Origin: Neptunicoccus cionae
GTDB lineage: Bacteria; Pseudomonadota; Alphaproteobacteria; Rhodobacterales; Rhodobacteraceae
DNA: 48,547 nt
Direction: 5' to 3'
NCBI RefSeq assembly: GCF_014643735.1
Contig: NZ_BMKA01000012.1
Location: 1-48,547 of the forward strand
Made by a program: the position numbers and the translations under genes. The notes beneath the pieces were generated by a model. It did no database searches. It worked only from the letters and a program-made list of their open reading frames with translations, and had not been told where the DNA came from. Below are positions 33,408-42,613 of this stretch, in pieces (position 1 is the first letter of the stretch; each line of letters opens with the position of its first letter).

Positions 33408-35867
33408 TTACTCAGTTGGCAACAGATGGTTGATCCCCACAGCACCGCCCCGCGCCAGATCAGGATCGAGCGACATCAGGATATATTCCCCCCGCCGCCA
33501 CAACCCGGCCAGATCATCATAATGACGCGACAGGAAATGCCCGGACTGGCCGGTCGAAATCACATAAACCGAACTGTCCGGATCGGAAAAATCGATCACC
33601 GATCGAAAGCCCGCCGCATGCACATTCGCATAAGGTTCGGCACCTGTGCCACTGGTGCGTGCCCGCATCAATGTCTGGTCGCCTCCCGAAGTTTCCTGAC
33701 GGATGTTTGCAAACCACGACAGAATTGGAACCTCGCTCAAAACCTGATGGTCATGCTGCGCCTGATGGGCCTGACCCCAGCGCCAGCTGTCAATATGGGA
33801 GCCGTATTTCTCGGTCAATTCTAAAATTGCAGCATCAAGCGACAGGCGGGCGACGTCCGCGCAGGTTTCTTCTTTTGTAGATTGCCTGATATCGCACCAC
33901 ACGCCTGCATTTTCCACATTGCGGTAGACCCGTTCTAAAAACACCGGATCGGGGCGGGGGAAGTGATCAGCAAGGTTGGCCAGTTCATCCCGGATCAGCC
34001 GATTTTGCAACTGGCGCATCCAAGCGGCATAGATCAGCGGTTCGGGAATATGTTCATCCATCTGACCGTTCCACGCAGCCAGCATCTCTAACGCAATCTG
34101 TCGCTGTCGCTCAGGTGTTCCGGCAGGCGCGGCCTCTCCGGTGAACCACAGCTCCCGTGCAACCAGCGGCAAAAGCGACACCGCCGCAAAAGATCCCGTG
34201 TCCAACTGTGCTTCGATAAAACTGTCGCGCGTGTGAACCTCTCGATCGTTCATCAACGAAGACAGACGCAGGAAACGGTAGGTATCCCCCCAACGGTACG
34301 ACACATGGTTGGGGAAGGGTTCGTCCGTGATTTTGTTATTGGTGTTTGCAACGATGCCACTGGCCGGATCGCGCACGCTTGGATTATCCTCGAACGGCAG
34401 ATAGCTGTTCCAGCGGTTTTCCGGCAGCCAGCCCTGCGAAGGATAGCGTCCCTGACTGCGGTGCTCTGGATCGCGGGCAGGCTGTTTGCCAACCATCTGC
34501 AACATCACACCATTGCGATCTGCAAGGGTCACGTTCTGGCTTGGGGATTTGAAAAAGGACAGGGCCGCTCGTGCTGCGGGAATGGATTTCGCTCGCATCA
34601 GATTGACCGCGGCAGTCATGGACTGGTCGTTAGCTTCCAGCGCGGCCCAGCGGATCGAGGTCACATGTCCAGGCGGTGTGATCGTCCCGAGGTCGTAATG
34701 GTTGGGTGGGATCACCGGCCCGTTTTCCGTCCAGCGCATCTCAACCGTGCGCGGAGGCTGATCCTTGATCCGCATCAGAACCTGTTGTGTGCGGAAAGGT
34801 TTATAGCCATCGGGCGTCAGATATTCGTCGGGATTTTCGGGGTTCAGTTTTTCCACGTAGACATCGAGATCATCCAGCGTACTTGTGGTCAGCCCCCAAC
34901 CAAGCGCAGCCGAGCGCCCCGACAGGATCAATGGCATTCCCGGAATAGTTCCGCCAATCACCCCGCCGTCAGGAAAATCCATACGCGCCAGCATCCAGAT
35001 TGACGGTGCCGACAGCCCAAGATGGGGATCATTAGCGAGGATCGGTTCCCCGGTGGCAGAGCGGCTGCTGGCAGCCGCCCAGGCATTACTGGCACCAGCC
35101 ATATCAAACGGCGCAACAGGGTCAAGCGGATGATGGGGCGCAAGGGCTGCAAACTGCGTCGGGGGTGTTTCAAACAGATCGGCATATTCCGGTAACGCAA
35201 CGCGACCTTGTCCAGGAGCATCGGGAAGAATATCGCGCACCCTGTTCTTCCCCACCGCCAGCGTAACCTGCGCGCGGACAATTTCATTGCGCAAATGGCC
35301 CGAAAGCTGCAGCGCCATAACACGCAGGATGGACAGGCTATCCGCTGGCGTCCAAGGTTCGATTTCCGGTGAAAACAAAAAGAATTCTGGTGCACCGCGG
35401 CCAAGAGCATCCTTCTGCACCACGCCAAGCCAAGCATTTACACCTGCAGAATAGGCCTGCAACGCCGCCTTAACTTCTTCGGTTTGATAAGCAAAAGACG
35501 CGCGGGACAACTCTGCGAGATCAAGCCGGCGGACGAAGTCGTCAATCTCGGCAGTTTCGGCACCAAAAAGTTCGCTCAACCGCCCCTGTGCCGTGCGTCG
35601 CAACATGGTCATCTGCCACAGACGGTCCTGCGCATGGGCAAATCCAAGCCCGAAATATACGTCCTCGGATTGGTCGGCAAAGATGTGGGGGACGTTATTG
35701 GTATCCCGAACAATTTCCACCGGCCCCTGAAGGCCGCGGAGACGAAAGCTCGCATCATAGTCAGGCAGAGAGCGGGTCGCAAAATAGTAAATGAGTGAAA
35801 GAACAAGGGCTATGATCAGGGCAAGCCCCAGAAATCCCCGCAGCAACCAGCGAAATGCAACAGCCAT
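33408..35867 (-). CDS. Penicillin acylase family (Ntn-hydrolase) protein
   Basis: This 819-residue protein has an N-terminal membrane anchor/signal (FLGLALIIALVLSLIYYFAT, ~residues 12-31), so it is probably periplasmic. The N-terminal nucleophile is expected at Ser260 in AGASNAWAAASSRSATGEP, followed by ILANDPHLGL, the standard family block; cleavage before this Ser would give two chains. N-terminal family motifs (VEIVRDTNNVPHIFAD, GFAHAQDRLWQM) are present. Members hydrolyse amide bonds in penicillins, acyl-homoserine lactones or other N-acyl compounds, and the substrate here is unknown. The start at 35867 is chosen because GAGGATTAT precedes it; an upstream in-frame ATG lacks an SD. Confidence 0.92.
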   Translation of the reverse strand: MAVAFRWLLRGFLGLALIIALVLSLIYYFATRSLPDYDASFRLRGLQGPVEIVRDTNNVPHIFADQSEDVYFGLGFAHAQDRLWQMTMLRRTAQGRLSELFGAETAEIDDFVRRLDLAELSRASFAYQTEEVKAALQAYSAGVNAWLGVVQKDALGRGAPEFFLFSPEIEPWTPADSLSILRVMALQLSGHLRNEIVRAQVTLAVGKNRVRDILPDAPGQGRVALPEYADLFETPPTQFAALAPHHPLDPVAPFDMAGASNAWAAASSRSATGEPILANDPHLGLSAPSIWMLARMDFPDGGVIGGTIPGMPLILSGRSAALGWGLTTSTLDDLDVYVEKLNPENPDEYLTPDGYKPFRTQQVLMRIKDQPPRTVEMRWTENGPVIPPNHYDLGTITPPGHVTSIRWAALEANDQSMTAAVNLMRAKSIPAARAALSFFKSPSQNVTLADRNGVMLQMVGKQPARDPEHRSQGRYPSQGWLPENRWNSYLPFEDNPSVRDPASGIVANTNNKITDEPFPNHVSYRWGDTYRFLRLSSLMNDREVHTRDSFIEAQLDTGSFAAVSLLPLVARELWFTGEAAPAGTPERQRQIALEMLAAWNGQMDEHIPEPLIYAAWMRQLQNRLIRDELANLADHFPRPDPVFLERVYRNVENAGVWCDIRQSTKEETCADVARLSLDAAILELTEKYGSHIDSWRWGQAHQAQHDHQVLSEVPILSWFANIRQETSGGDQTLMRARTSGTGAEPYANVHAAGFRSVIDFSDPDSSVYVISTGQSGHFLSRHYDDLAGLWRRGEYILMSLDPDLARGGAVGINHLLPTE

Positions 35868-35997
35868 ATAATCCTCGTATCTTGACCCGTTGGACGTAAC
35901 AGTCCAAACCCGAAGTGACAATATAAGCCGCCCTTGAACAGGCGGAATTCAACAGCTTCGTTGCTCTGTGGCGACGCAAATTTCGGGAGAATGGACT

Positions 35998-36861
35998 ATG
36001 GCAAAACTGGCGTTTCTGGGAATGGGTGTAATGGGATACCCGATGGCAGGACATCTGGCGGCCAAAGGTCATGAGGTGACCGTGTATAACCGCACTGCCG
36101 CCAAAGCCGAGGCTTGGGCCAAAGAACACGGTGGCCATTGCGCCGACACCCCGCGCGCGGCTGCAGACGGGGCCGAGGTGGTTTTTGCCTGCGTCGGCAA
36201 CGACGACGATTTACGTTCTGTTGTGTTGGGCGAAGATGGAGCACTTGCAGGGATGGATGCGGGAACTGTGTTTGTGGATCACACAACCACATCTGCCATA
36301 GTTGCACGGGAACTGGCCGAACTGGCAAACGACAAAAGCATCGGTTTCATTGATGCACCCGTTTCCGGCGGACAGGCCGGTGCCGAGAATGGCGCACTAA
36401 CCGTGATGTGTGGTGGAGACAGCGAGACTTATGCCCGTGTTGAAGATCACATCGGCTGTTTTGCCAAATCCTGTCGCCTGATGGGTGAGCAGGGGGCAGG
36501 GCAACTGACAAAAATGGTAAACCAGATCTGTATCGCTGGGCTTGTGCAAGGACTGAGCGAGGGGATGCACTTTGCGCAGAAGGCCGGTCTTGACGGTGAT
36601 GCCGTGCTTGATGTGATTTCCAAAGGGGCAGCAGGAAGCTGGCAGATGGAAAACCGTGGCAGCACCATGTTGAAAGACGAGTTCGAGTTCGGCTTTGCCG
36701 TGGACTGGATGCGCAAGGACCTCGGGATTGTTCTGGAAGAAGCCAACGCAAATGACGCGAGCCTGCCTGTCACGGCCCTTGTGGATCAGTTTTATCACGA
36801 TGTGCAAAAGATGGGCGGCGGGCGTTGGGACACCTCCAGTCTGATGCGCCGGTTGAAATAG
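35998..36861 (+). CDS. NAD(P)-dependent beta-hydroxyacid dehydrogenase (3-hydroxyisobutyrate dehydrogenase family)
   Basis: This 287-residue protein has an N-terminal Rossmann motif (LAFLGMGVMGYPMAGHLAAK, GxGxMG), the substrate-binding DAPVSGGQAGAENGALTVM block, and the catalytic Lys in GAGQLTKMVNQ. Family members oxidise 3-hydroxyisobutyrate, tartronate semialdehyde, glyoxylate or related acids; the exact substrate cannot be told. The start ATG follows GGGAGAATGGACT. It is divergent from the acylase gene with a short shared promoter region. Confidence 0.9.
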   Translation: MAKLAFLGMGVMGYPMAGHLAAKGHEVTVYNRTAAKAEAWAKEHGGHCADTPRAAADGAEVVFACVGNDDDLRSVVLGEDGALAGMDAGTVFVDHTTTSAIVARELAELANDKSIGFIDAPVSGGQAGAENGALTVMCGGDSETYARVEDHIGCFAKSCRLMGEQGAGQLTKMVNQICIAGLVQGLSEGMHFAQKAGLDGDAVLDVISKGAAGSWQMENRGSTMLKDEFEFGFAVDWMRKDLGIVLEEANANDASLPVTALVDQFYHDVQKMGGGRWDTSSLMRRLK

Positions 36862-36864
36862 GAT

Positions 36865-36894
36865 CCTTCGGGGCGCTGCCCCGGACCCCGGGAT
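36865..36894. repeat. GC-rich intergenic hairpin repeat
   Basis: CGGGGC-GCT-GCCCCG (36869-36883) is followed by GACCCCGGGATA, starting just after the stop of the preceding gene. I recall the same phrase (GGGG...CTGCCCCGGACCCCGGGATA) as a common intergenic element in Rhodobacteraceae genomes. It probably acts as a transcript-end hairpin. Confidence 0.5.
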
Positions 36895-36912
36895 AGTTCG
36901 GCCAAAAAGAGC

Positions 36913-36939
36913 CGCTATTGCTGCGACGCAGCGATAGCG
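36913..36939. terminator. Hairpin upstream of the helicase gene
   Basis: CGCTATTGCTGCG/CGCAGCGATAGCG has one mismatched pair, with a single-base apex before pairing relaxes, and is followed by TTTG. It is a candidate terminator for the dehydrogenase gene. Confidence 0.45.
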
Positions 36940-37051
36940 TTTGACCTTTGCCGTGGTTTCTGTGCATAAGGGCGCGAATGGGCACATAAGCCCGCAACCG
37001 CGCCGGACTTTCATTTGATCGCCCCAGCGCATCATATGAAAAGAGAATTGC

Positions 37052-38404
37052 GTGAATTTCACCGACCTCGGCTTGTCAACGCCGATCCTTAAGACGTTGT
37101 CTAACAGCAACTATTCCACCCCAACCCCAATTCAGGCACAGGCCATTCCGGCTGTTATGGACGGCAAGGACCTTATCGGTCTGGCCCAGACCGGCACCGG
37201 TAAAACTGCTGCGTTTTCGCTGCCGGTTTTGCACCGTCTGTCTGCCACCAAACCTTCCGAGCCGCGCAAACTGCGCGCATTGATCCTTGCACCGACGCGG
37301 GAACTGGCGACACAGATCAACGATGCGATCTGGACCTATTCCAAGGGTCTTGGCCTGCGCAGCGCCTTTGTGATCGGTGGTGTGCCGATCCGTAAGCAAC
37401 AACGTCAGCTGGCGCAGGGGATTGATATTCTAGTCGCCACACCGGGCCGTTTGGAAGACCTGATTTCGCAGAAATCCGTGACCTTGAAGCATATCGAGAC
37501 TGTTGTTCTTGATGAGGCGGACCAGATGCTCGACATCGGGTTCATGCCTGCGATCCGCCGGATTTTGTCCCAGACACCGAAGTCCCGTCAAACCCTGCTG
37601 TTTTCGGCAACCATGCCCAAAGAAATCGCAGCGCTGGCGGACGATCACCTGTCTGATCCGGTCGAAGTGTCGGTCACGCCTGTGTCTTCCACCGCGGAAC
37701 GGATTGAACAATCTGTTGTGCATATGGATGCCTCTGCCAAGCCGACAGCAATTTTCAAGTTGATCCAGAAACATCCGGGCAAACGGGTGATCGTCTTTAC
37801 ACGGACCAAACGCGGTGCGGATAAAGTGGCCAAGAAGCTTGGCGCTGAAGGCATTGGCGCGGATGCGATCCACGGCAACAAATCCCAAGGCCAGCGCCAG
37901 CGCGCGCTTGATGCCTTCCGCAAGGGGGACAAGCCGGTTCTGATCGCCACTGACATCGCTGCACGCGGGATTGATATTCGGGATGTAGAACTGGTGGTGA
38001 ACTATGATCTGCCGCAAGTTCCCGAAGCTTACGTCCACCGGATCGGTCGGACAGCGCGGGCCGGTGCCTCCGGTTTTGCGGTGACATTCTGTTCGCCCGA
38101 GGAGCAAAAGCTTCTGCGCGGGATTGAAAAGATCATCAAGAAATCCATTCCTGCCAGCATGGCAGACGGATCGCCAGCGCCGGCTATGGATGCACCACGG
38201 GGCAAACCTGCGGGTGGCGCACGTCGTGGAAACGGTGGTGGTCGTGGCCGCGGGCCTGCGAAATCCGGTGATGCGGGCGAGGGGGGCAACCCTAACAAGC
38301 GCCCGTGGCACAAGCGTCGCAGCGCAAATGCTGACGGCAACGCTGCACCCAAAGGCAAACGCCCCAGACGCAGCAAAGCATCCGGGGCGCAAGCAGCGTC
38401 CTAA
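37052..38404 (+). CDS. DEAD-box RNA helicase (RhlE-like)
   Basis: This 450-residue ATP-dependent RNA helicase has its Q motif around TPTPIQAQAIP, motif I AQTGTGKT (residues 45-52), motif II DEAD (154-157), motif III SAT (LLFSATMPKEI) and motif VI HRIGRTARAG. The C-terminal ~80 residues are Gly/Arg/Lys-rich (GGARRGNGGGRGRGPAKSG) and likely bind RNA. The start is a GTG at 37052; the nearby ATG at 37036 is out of frame. Such helicases act in ribosome assembly, RNA decay and cold adaptation. Confidence 0.93.
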   Translation: MNFTDLGLSTPILKTLSNSNYSTPTPIQAQAIPAVMDGKDLIGLAQTGTGKTAAFSLPVLHRLSATKPSEPRKLRALILAPTRELATQINDAIWTYSKGLGLRSAFVIGGVPIRKQQRQLAQGIDILVATPGRLEDLISQKSVTLKHIETVVLDEADQMLDIGFMPAIRRILSQTPKSRQTLLFSATMPKEIAALADDHLSDPVEVSVTPVSSTAERIEQSVVHMDASAKPTAIFKLIQKHPGKRVIVFTRTKRGADKVAKKLGAEGIGADAIHGNKSQGQRQRALDAFRKGDKPVLIATDIAARGIDIRDVELVVNYDLPQVPEAYVHRIGRTARAGASGFAVTFCSPEEQKLLRGIEKIIKKSIPASMADGSPAPAMDAPRGKPAGGARRGNGGGRGRGPAKSGDAGEGGNPNKRPWHKRRSANADGNAAPKGKRPRRSKASGAQAAS

Positions 38405-38407
38405 ACA

Positions 38408-38432
38408 AAAGGCCGGGAGTTACTCGGCCTTT
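38408..38432. terminator. Bidirectional terminator between convergent genes
   Basis: AAAGGCCG (38408-38415) pairs with CGGCCTTT (38425-38432). The loop contains the stop codon of the minus-strand hydrolase gene (38420-38422), so the hairpin overlaps its coding end. A-rich and T-rich flanks allow use in both directions. Confidence 0.65.
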
Positions 38433-39748
38433 GGCAGCTCCTCATAGCGCAGCCCTGCGGCTGTGCGATTGGGGAAACCTGTCCAATACGTGTGGTCTTC
38501 CTTGAAGCTGCCATCCTCATTCGCGGACCAGACGCCATCTTTGGCGTTTGGCTCCAGCGACAGGAACGGTTCCATATCGCCGTCATTCCCGAGATATTTG
38601 CCAAGCCATGCTGTCACAAAATGCTGCGCGATGTTGTTCATCCGTGCTGTATCCCAAACCGGATCAGCATAGTGATCAAACGCCGCAAAGCCGAGATCCG
38701 CGTCCACTTCGCGCCCTTCCTGAGGCGCTGGATAAGGTGCGGCGGCGTTGTGGTTGGCATTTTCAAACGTCAAAAGCGCGCGATCCACATTCACGGCCCC
38801 TTGCCAGATAGAACGAACGCCGGGATCATAGCCGGACACATCATCCACCGAACCGGCAATAAACAGCATCGGGATTTGCACGCCCTTCAAGGTTTCTGCA
38901 TCCCAGAAGCCGTAGGTCAGCCCCCAAGGCGCGAAAGCCACGGCGGTCTTGAAACGCGCATCGGGCAGGGCATTGTGGGTTTCAGACCCTGACAAATGCA
39001 CGCCAAGCGTTCCGTGCGGACCGCCCCAAGCGTAATCCACTGCCGCCTGCGTGACACCGCCACCAGCTGAAATCACCGCGCCATAACCGCCCATGGAATA
39101 GCCGATCAGCGCACTGTTATCCGTATCTGCCAAACCGGAAAGGAACCCTTCGCCCCCTTCGGACAGAGCGGCGATCTGGTTGAGAACAAACTTCTGATCA
39201 ATTGAACGGTTCACCAGCGTGGACCCGAATGCGGCCTTATCGGAATAAATACTGTCGGTGTGATCAATCGACGCCACCACATAGCCTTTGGAGGCAATGT
39301 TTTCAGCCAGATGGGACATCAGGAACCGGTTTCCGGGATACCCGTGGCTGATCAGAACGAACGGGTATTTCCCGTCTTTGGGCGCGGCATCGCGCATGGC
39401 TTGACCGTGTAGGTCCACGACTGTTTTACCATCGCGGATCTCGGCCTGTAGCACAGTATCTCCGGTGGCATCATCCGCTGCAGGGTACCAGACTTCAACT
39501 GTCAAATCCCGATCATAGCGGGGCATTTCCCCCGGTTTGTCCGCTGCCGGATCAATCGCCAGAATGTTGATCTGGTCTGGGTTGGTCATTTCAAGCTGAC
39601 GCACGCCGACTTTGTGGCTGCCATATGCGGCCAGTGATGGCGCGTCCGGCCTTTGGGTGTCAATCCGGTTTTCCGCCATTAAGGGGGCTCCTGTCAGGAC
39701 CGCAGCAGTGGCAAGAACCACGCCGAGGCTTGTCTTATTCATCTTCAT
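38420..39748 (-). CDS. Secreted alpha/beta hydrolase (dienelactone hydrolase / PAF-acetylhydrolase-like)
   Basis: This 442-residue protein has a Sec signal peptide (MNKTSLGVVLATAAVLTGAP, cleavage likely near LMA-EN). The nucleophile elbow is GYSMGGYGA with Ser218. The acid is probably the Asp in GSVDDVSGYDPG and the His is in ENANHNAAAPYP. The oxyanion region VLISHGYPGNRFLMSH resembles the acetylhydrolase/dienelactone hydrolase class. The substrate is unknown, probably an ester. The start at 39748 is supported by GGGAGAAGAG directly before it, and a second Met two codons on is possible. Confidence 0.88.
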   Translation of the reverse strand: MKMNKTSLGVVLATAAVLTGAPLMAENRIDTQRPDAPSLAAYGSHKVGVRQLEMTNPDQINILAIDPAADKPGEMPRYDRDLTVEVWYPAADDATGDTVLQAEIRDGKTVVDLHGQAMRDAAPKDGKYPFVLISHGYPGNRFLMSHLAENIASKGYVVASIDHTDSIYSDKAAFGSTLVNRSIDQKFVLNQIAALSEGGEGFLSGLADTDNSALIGYSMGGYGAVISAGGGVTQAAVDYAWGGPHGTLGVHLSGSETHNALPDARFKTAVAFAPWGLTYGFWDAETLKGVQIPMLFIAGSVDDVSGYDPGVRSIWQGAVNVDRALLTFENANHNAAAPYPAPQEGREVDADLGFAAFDHYADPVWDTARMNNIAQHFVTAWLGKYLGNDGDMEPFLSLEPNAKDGVWSANEDGSFKEDHTYWTGFPNRTAAGLRYEELPKAE

Positions 39749-39946
39749 TCTCTTCTCCCTAGATGTGTCCGCTTTATACGCGCGGTCTGTGAACTGTTTG
39801 TTACACGTCTTATTACACACCGGATAAGCTTGGGGCGGGGATGCCTTGTCGTCCAGAAGTTTGTATAAAAACCTTGCGTCGGGTCTTTCACCGCTGGAAA
39901 AATCTGCGTATCAGGGCACAAGCTGCTTAACCGAAGGACTGCTGCC

Positions 39947-40630
39947 ATGCCTGTGGAATTTGACCCTGCCCGTGACCTGAAAATTGCGCCCTCCATCCTT
40001 TCAGCCGATTTTGCCCGTTTGGGAGAAGAAGTCCGCGCGATTGAGGAACAGGGCTGTGACTGGGTGCACATTGATGTAATGGACGGGCATTTCGTACCCA
40101 ACATTACCATCGGCCCCGATGTGGTGGCGGCACTGCGGCCCCATTGTAAGACTGTGATGGATTGCCATCTTATGATTTCACCTGCTGATCCGTATCTTGA
40201 GGCCTTCGCCAAGGCGGGTGCAGATATTATCACCATCCATGCAGAGGCCGGACCCCATCTGGATCGCTCTCTGCAATACATCCGCTCGCTTGGCTGTAAG
40301 GCAGGTGTGGCGTTGAACCCGTCCACCCCTGAGAGCGTGATTGAATACTGTCTCGACAAGATCGACATGGTTCTGGTGATGACGGTGAACCCCGGTTTTG
40401 GCGGGCAGAAGTTCCTCCACAGCCAGCTTCCCAAAATGGAGCGGGTGCGCAAGATGATTGGCGAGCGTCCGATCTGGCTGCAAATCGACGGCGGCGTCAC
40501 ACCGGAGACCGCACCTCTGGCGCGGGCTGCTGGCGTGGATTCCATGGTGGCTGGCTCTGCCGTGTTCAAAGGCGGCACGCCGCAGCATTACGGCGAGAAT
40601 ATCGCAGCAATCCGTAAAGCCTGCGCTTAA
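39947..40630 (+). CDS. rpe: Ribulose-phosphate 3-epimerase
   Basis: This 227-residue TIM-barrel enzyme interconverts ribulose 5-phosphate and xylulose 5-phosphate in the pentose phosphate pathway. Signature motifs: [34 protein letters not shown] with the catalytic Asp, the DCHLMI strand, [12 protein letters not shown] and [11 protein letters not shown] with the second catalytic Asp. Length is normal. It is a single gene ending in a strong bidirectional terminator. Confidence 0.96.
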   Translation: MPVEFDPARDLKIAPSILSADFARLGEEVRAIEEQGCDWVHIDVMDGHFVPNITIGPDVVAALRPHCKTVMDCHLMISPADPYLEAFAKAGADIITIHAEAGPHLDRSLQYIRSLGCKAGVALNPSTPESVIEYCLDKIDMVLVMTVNPGFGGQKFLHSQLPKMERVRKMIGERPIWLQIDGGVTPETAPLARAAGVDSMVAGSAVFKGGTPQHYGENIAAIRKACA

Positions 40631-40659
40631 TTTGTTGAACTACGCACTGTAAGTGTCCG

Positions 40660-40684
40660 AAAAGACGTGCTTTTCACGTCTTTT
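40660..40684. terminator. Bidirectional terminator between rpe and the LysE gene
   Basis: A perfect 10-bp stem AAAAGACGTG/CACGTCTTTT with loop CTTTT. Its right edge touches the stop codon of the minus-strand LysE-type gene. Confidence 0.85.
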
Positions 40685-41301
40685 CAATACGATCCGAGGC
40701 TTGCGATCAGGCCGAAAGCGATCAGCCACATCACAATGCCAATTCCAATATCAAGCACCCGCCAAGTGGTGGGTGTTTGCATGACTGGTGCCAGCAGTCT
40801 CGCGCCGTAACCCAGACCGAAAAAGAAACTGAAAGAGGCAAAGGCGGCTGCGGTCCCGAACGCCCATTTTTGTGAAGCTGGTTCAAACTGCGTGCTCACC
40901 GCGCCGATCAGGCCGAGTGTATCCAGATAGACATGAGGGTTCAGCCATGTGCAGGCAAAAACCACCCCAAGCGCAGGCCACAGGTCCAGACCTTTGCCAG
41001 ACAGTTCCATTTCGTAACCGCCGCGCCATGCGGCAAGGAAACGGGTGGCCCCGTAGAACAGCAGAAACGCTGCGCCAAAGAGGGATAGGAAAAACGGCAT
41101 ACGGGGGAAGTATTCCACCATTGCGCCGAAACCCGCGACACCTGCTGTAATCAACAGCGCATCAGAGACTGCGCAAAACAGACAGATCAGAAAGACATGG
41201 CTGCGTAGCAATCCCTGACGCAGCACAAAAGCATTTTGCGCGCCGATTGCAAGGATCAGGGAGAAAGCCGTGAAGTATCCGGTAAGTGCGGCGGACAGCA
41301 T
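40684..41301 (-). CDS. LysE/ArgO family amino acid exporter
   Basis: This 205-residue membrane protein has about six hydrophobic segments and the LysE signature near the N-terminus (LILAIGAQNAFVLRQGLLRS). The family exports basic and other amino acids; ArgO exports arginine and LysE exports lysine and arginine. The ATG overlaps the stop of the DUF502 gene by one base (TAATG), so it is co-translated as the end of the minus-strand operon. Confidence 0.92.
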   Translation of the reverse strand: MLSAALTGYFTAFSLILAIGAQNAFVLRQGLLRSHVFLICLFCAVSDALLITAGVAGFGAMVEYFPRMPFFLSLFGAAFLLFYGATRFLAAWRGGYEMELSGKGLDLWPALGVVFACTWLNPHVYLDTLGLIGAVSTQFEPASQKWAFGTAAAFASFSFFFGLGYGARLLAPVMQTPTTWRVLDIGIGIVMWLIAFGLIASLGSY

Positions 41302-41990
41302 TAACTGTGTCTTACCTTAACGGATTGGGCGCGACCTGCAGCAATTTCCTCTTTGCTTGGTGGCATGACCAGACCGGCGGAAATCACCAGCTTCGCGGCC
41401 GCCTCCACGTCCATATCAAGGTAGATCACATCCTCGGTCGGGACGAACAATAAAAAGCCCGATGTGGGGTTCGGAGTAGTGGGTAGGAACACAGACATCA
41501 TCGCCTCTTGTCCGGTCTTTGACAGGATTTCACCCTTTGAAGACGTAGAGACAAAGGCAATCGCCCAAATGCCTCTGCGGGGGTATTCCACCAGACAGGC
41601 CTTTTCAAAACTTGCGTTTGACTGGTTCAGGATGGTTTCCACGATCTGCTTCACACCGTTATAAATGGTGCGCACGATCGGCATCCGGTCCACAAGGCTT
41701 TCGATGTATTTCAGAAGCTGCCGTCCGAACAGCCCCTTGAAACTGGCGCCGACCACGGTGGTGAAGGCCAGAAAGACGATGACGCCATAGCCGCGCCACT
41801 CGTTCGAGGGTTTATAGGACTCCGGTACAAAAGGCAGCACGCGGCTGTCTACAAAACCGACAAAAGCCCAGATCATCCAGATGGTTAGCGCCACAGGCAG
41901 CACAATGGCCAGTCCCGTCAGGAAGTTGCCGCGCACCCTGACGAACAGGCCGGGGCGTTTGCGCCGGGGAGTATTTGGTTTTCGGGCCAT
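41301..41990 (-). CDS. DUF502 family membrane protein
   Basis: This 229-residue protein has two N-terminal membrane helices (GNFLTGLAIVLPVALTIWMI and GYGVIVFLAFTTVVGASF) flanking a WxxGFVDSR-like loop. A soluble C-terminal domain follows with family motifs (PIVRTIYNGVKQIVETIL, VFLPTTPNPTSGFLLFVP). The function of DUF502 is not known; plant relatives (COV) influence vascular patterning. Basic start region RKPNTPRRKRPG. Confidence 0.93.
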   Translation of the reverse strand: MARKPNTPRRKRPGLFVRVRGNFLTGLAIVLPVALTIWMIWAFVGFVDSRVLPFVPESYKPSNEWRGYGVIVFLAFTTVVGASFKGLFGRQLLKYIESLVDRMPIVRTIYNGVKQIVETILNQSNASFEKACLVEYPRRGIWAIAFVSTSSKGEILSKTGQEAMMSVFLPTTPNPTSGFLLFVPTEDVIYLDMDVEAAAKLVISAGLVMPPSKEEIAAGRAQSVKVRHS

Positions 41991-42097
41991 GGATCGTTCG
42001 CTCTATAATACAGAAGAATATCTAGGACTTCTGCAACGGGGGTGCAATCCCGCTGTGTTGGATGAGTATTTTTGGAACATTGAAGCGATAGAGGGGA

Positions 42098-42613
42098 TCA
42101 GGCTTCGTCTGCATCCAGTGCGTCAATGTAGGGTTTGAGTTTCGGGGTCTTGGCCCAGCGGGACTTGCGTGCTTGAAATTGGGCTGTTTCGGATTGGTCT
42201 TGCAGGAACTCCGGTGTGAAATCCGCGCAGTATTCGGGCAGGTCGTTTTGCAAAAAGGTTTCGATACGATCCCAGAACGCATCTTCGCTTATGGCGGCAT
42301 CGTGTTTTGACCAAAACGGATCAAGCGGAGCAGTCAGTTCGTAGAGCGCATCCTCGCGGGAGTTGGCGTAGTCTTCGTCCCATTCAAGATCCAGTTTGAT
42401 ACAGTCCAGCAGATAGTCGAAAATAGCCTGCACGTCCGCTTTGCGCGGTTTGAAATTGCCAAGGCTTTCGCGCAGGTGTGGTTCGCTGATCACCATATAG
42501 GCGAGCGCGCGTTCAGAAATGTCCTTGCTGGCCTGTGCCTTGCGCAGCAGATCGATGGAGAGTTTTCCATCCTCCAGCGCGGCTTCGATGCGGGTGATTA
42601 GCGGGGTTGTCAT
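42098..42613 (-). CDS. Conserved-type hypothetical protein
   Basis: This 171-residue soluble, acidic protein opens MTTPLITRIEAALEDGKLSI and ends YIDALDADEA. It contains Trp/Tyr-rich helices (DYLLDCIKLDLEWDEDYANS) and no recognised motif. The start ATG overlaps the psuG stop by one base (TAATG), so it is translationally coupled to PsuG. I do not recognise the family. Confidence 0.8.
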   Translation of the reverse strand: MTTPLITRIEAALEDGKLSIDLLRKAQASKDISERALAYMVISEPHLRESLGNFKPRKADVQAIFDYLLDCIKLDLEWDEDYANSREDALYELTAPLDPFWSKHDAAISEDAFWDRIETFLQNDLPEYCADFTPEFLQDQSETAQFQARKSRWAKTPKLKPYIDALDADEA

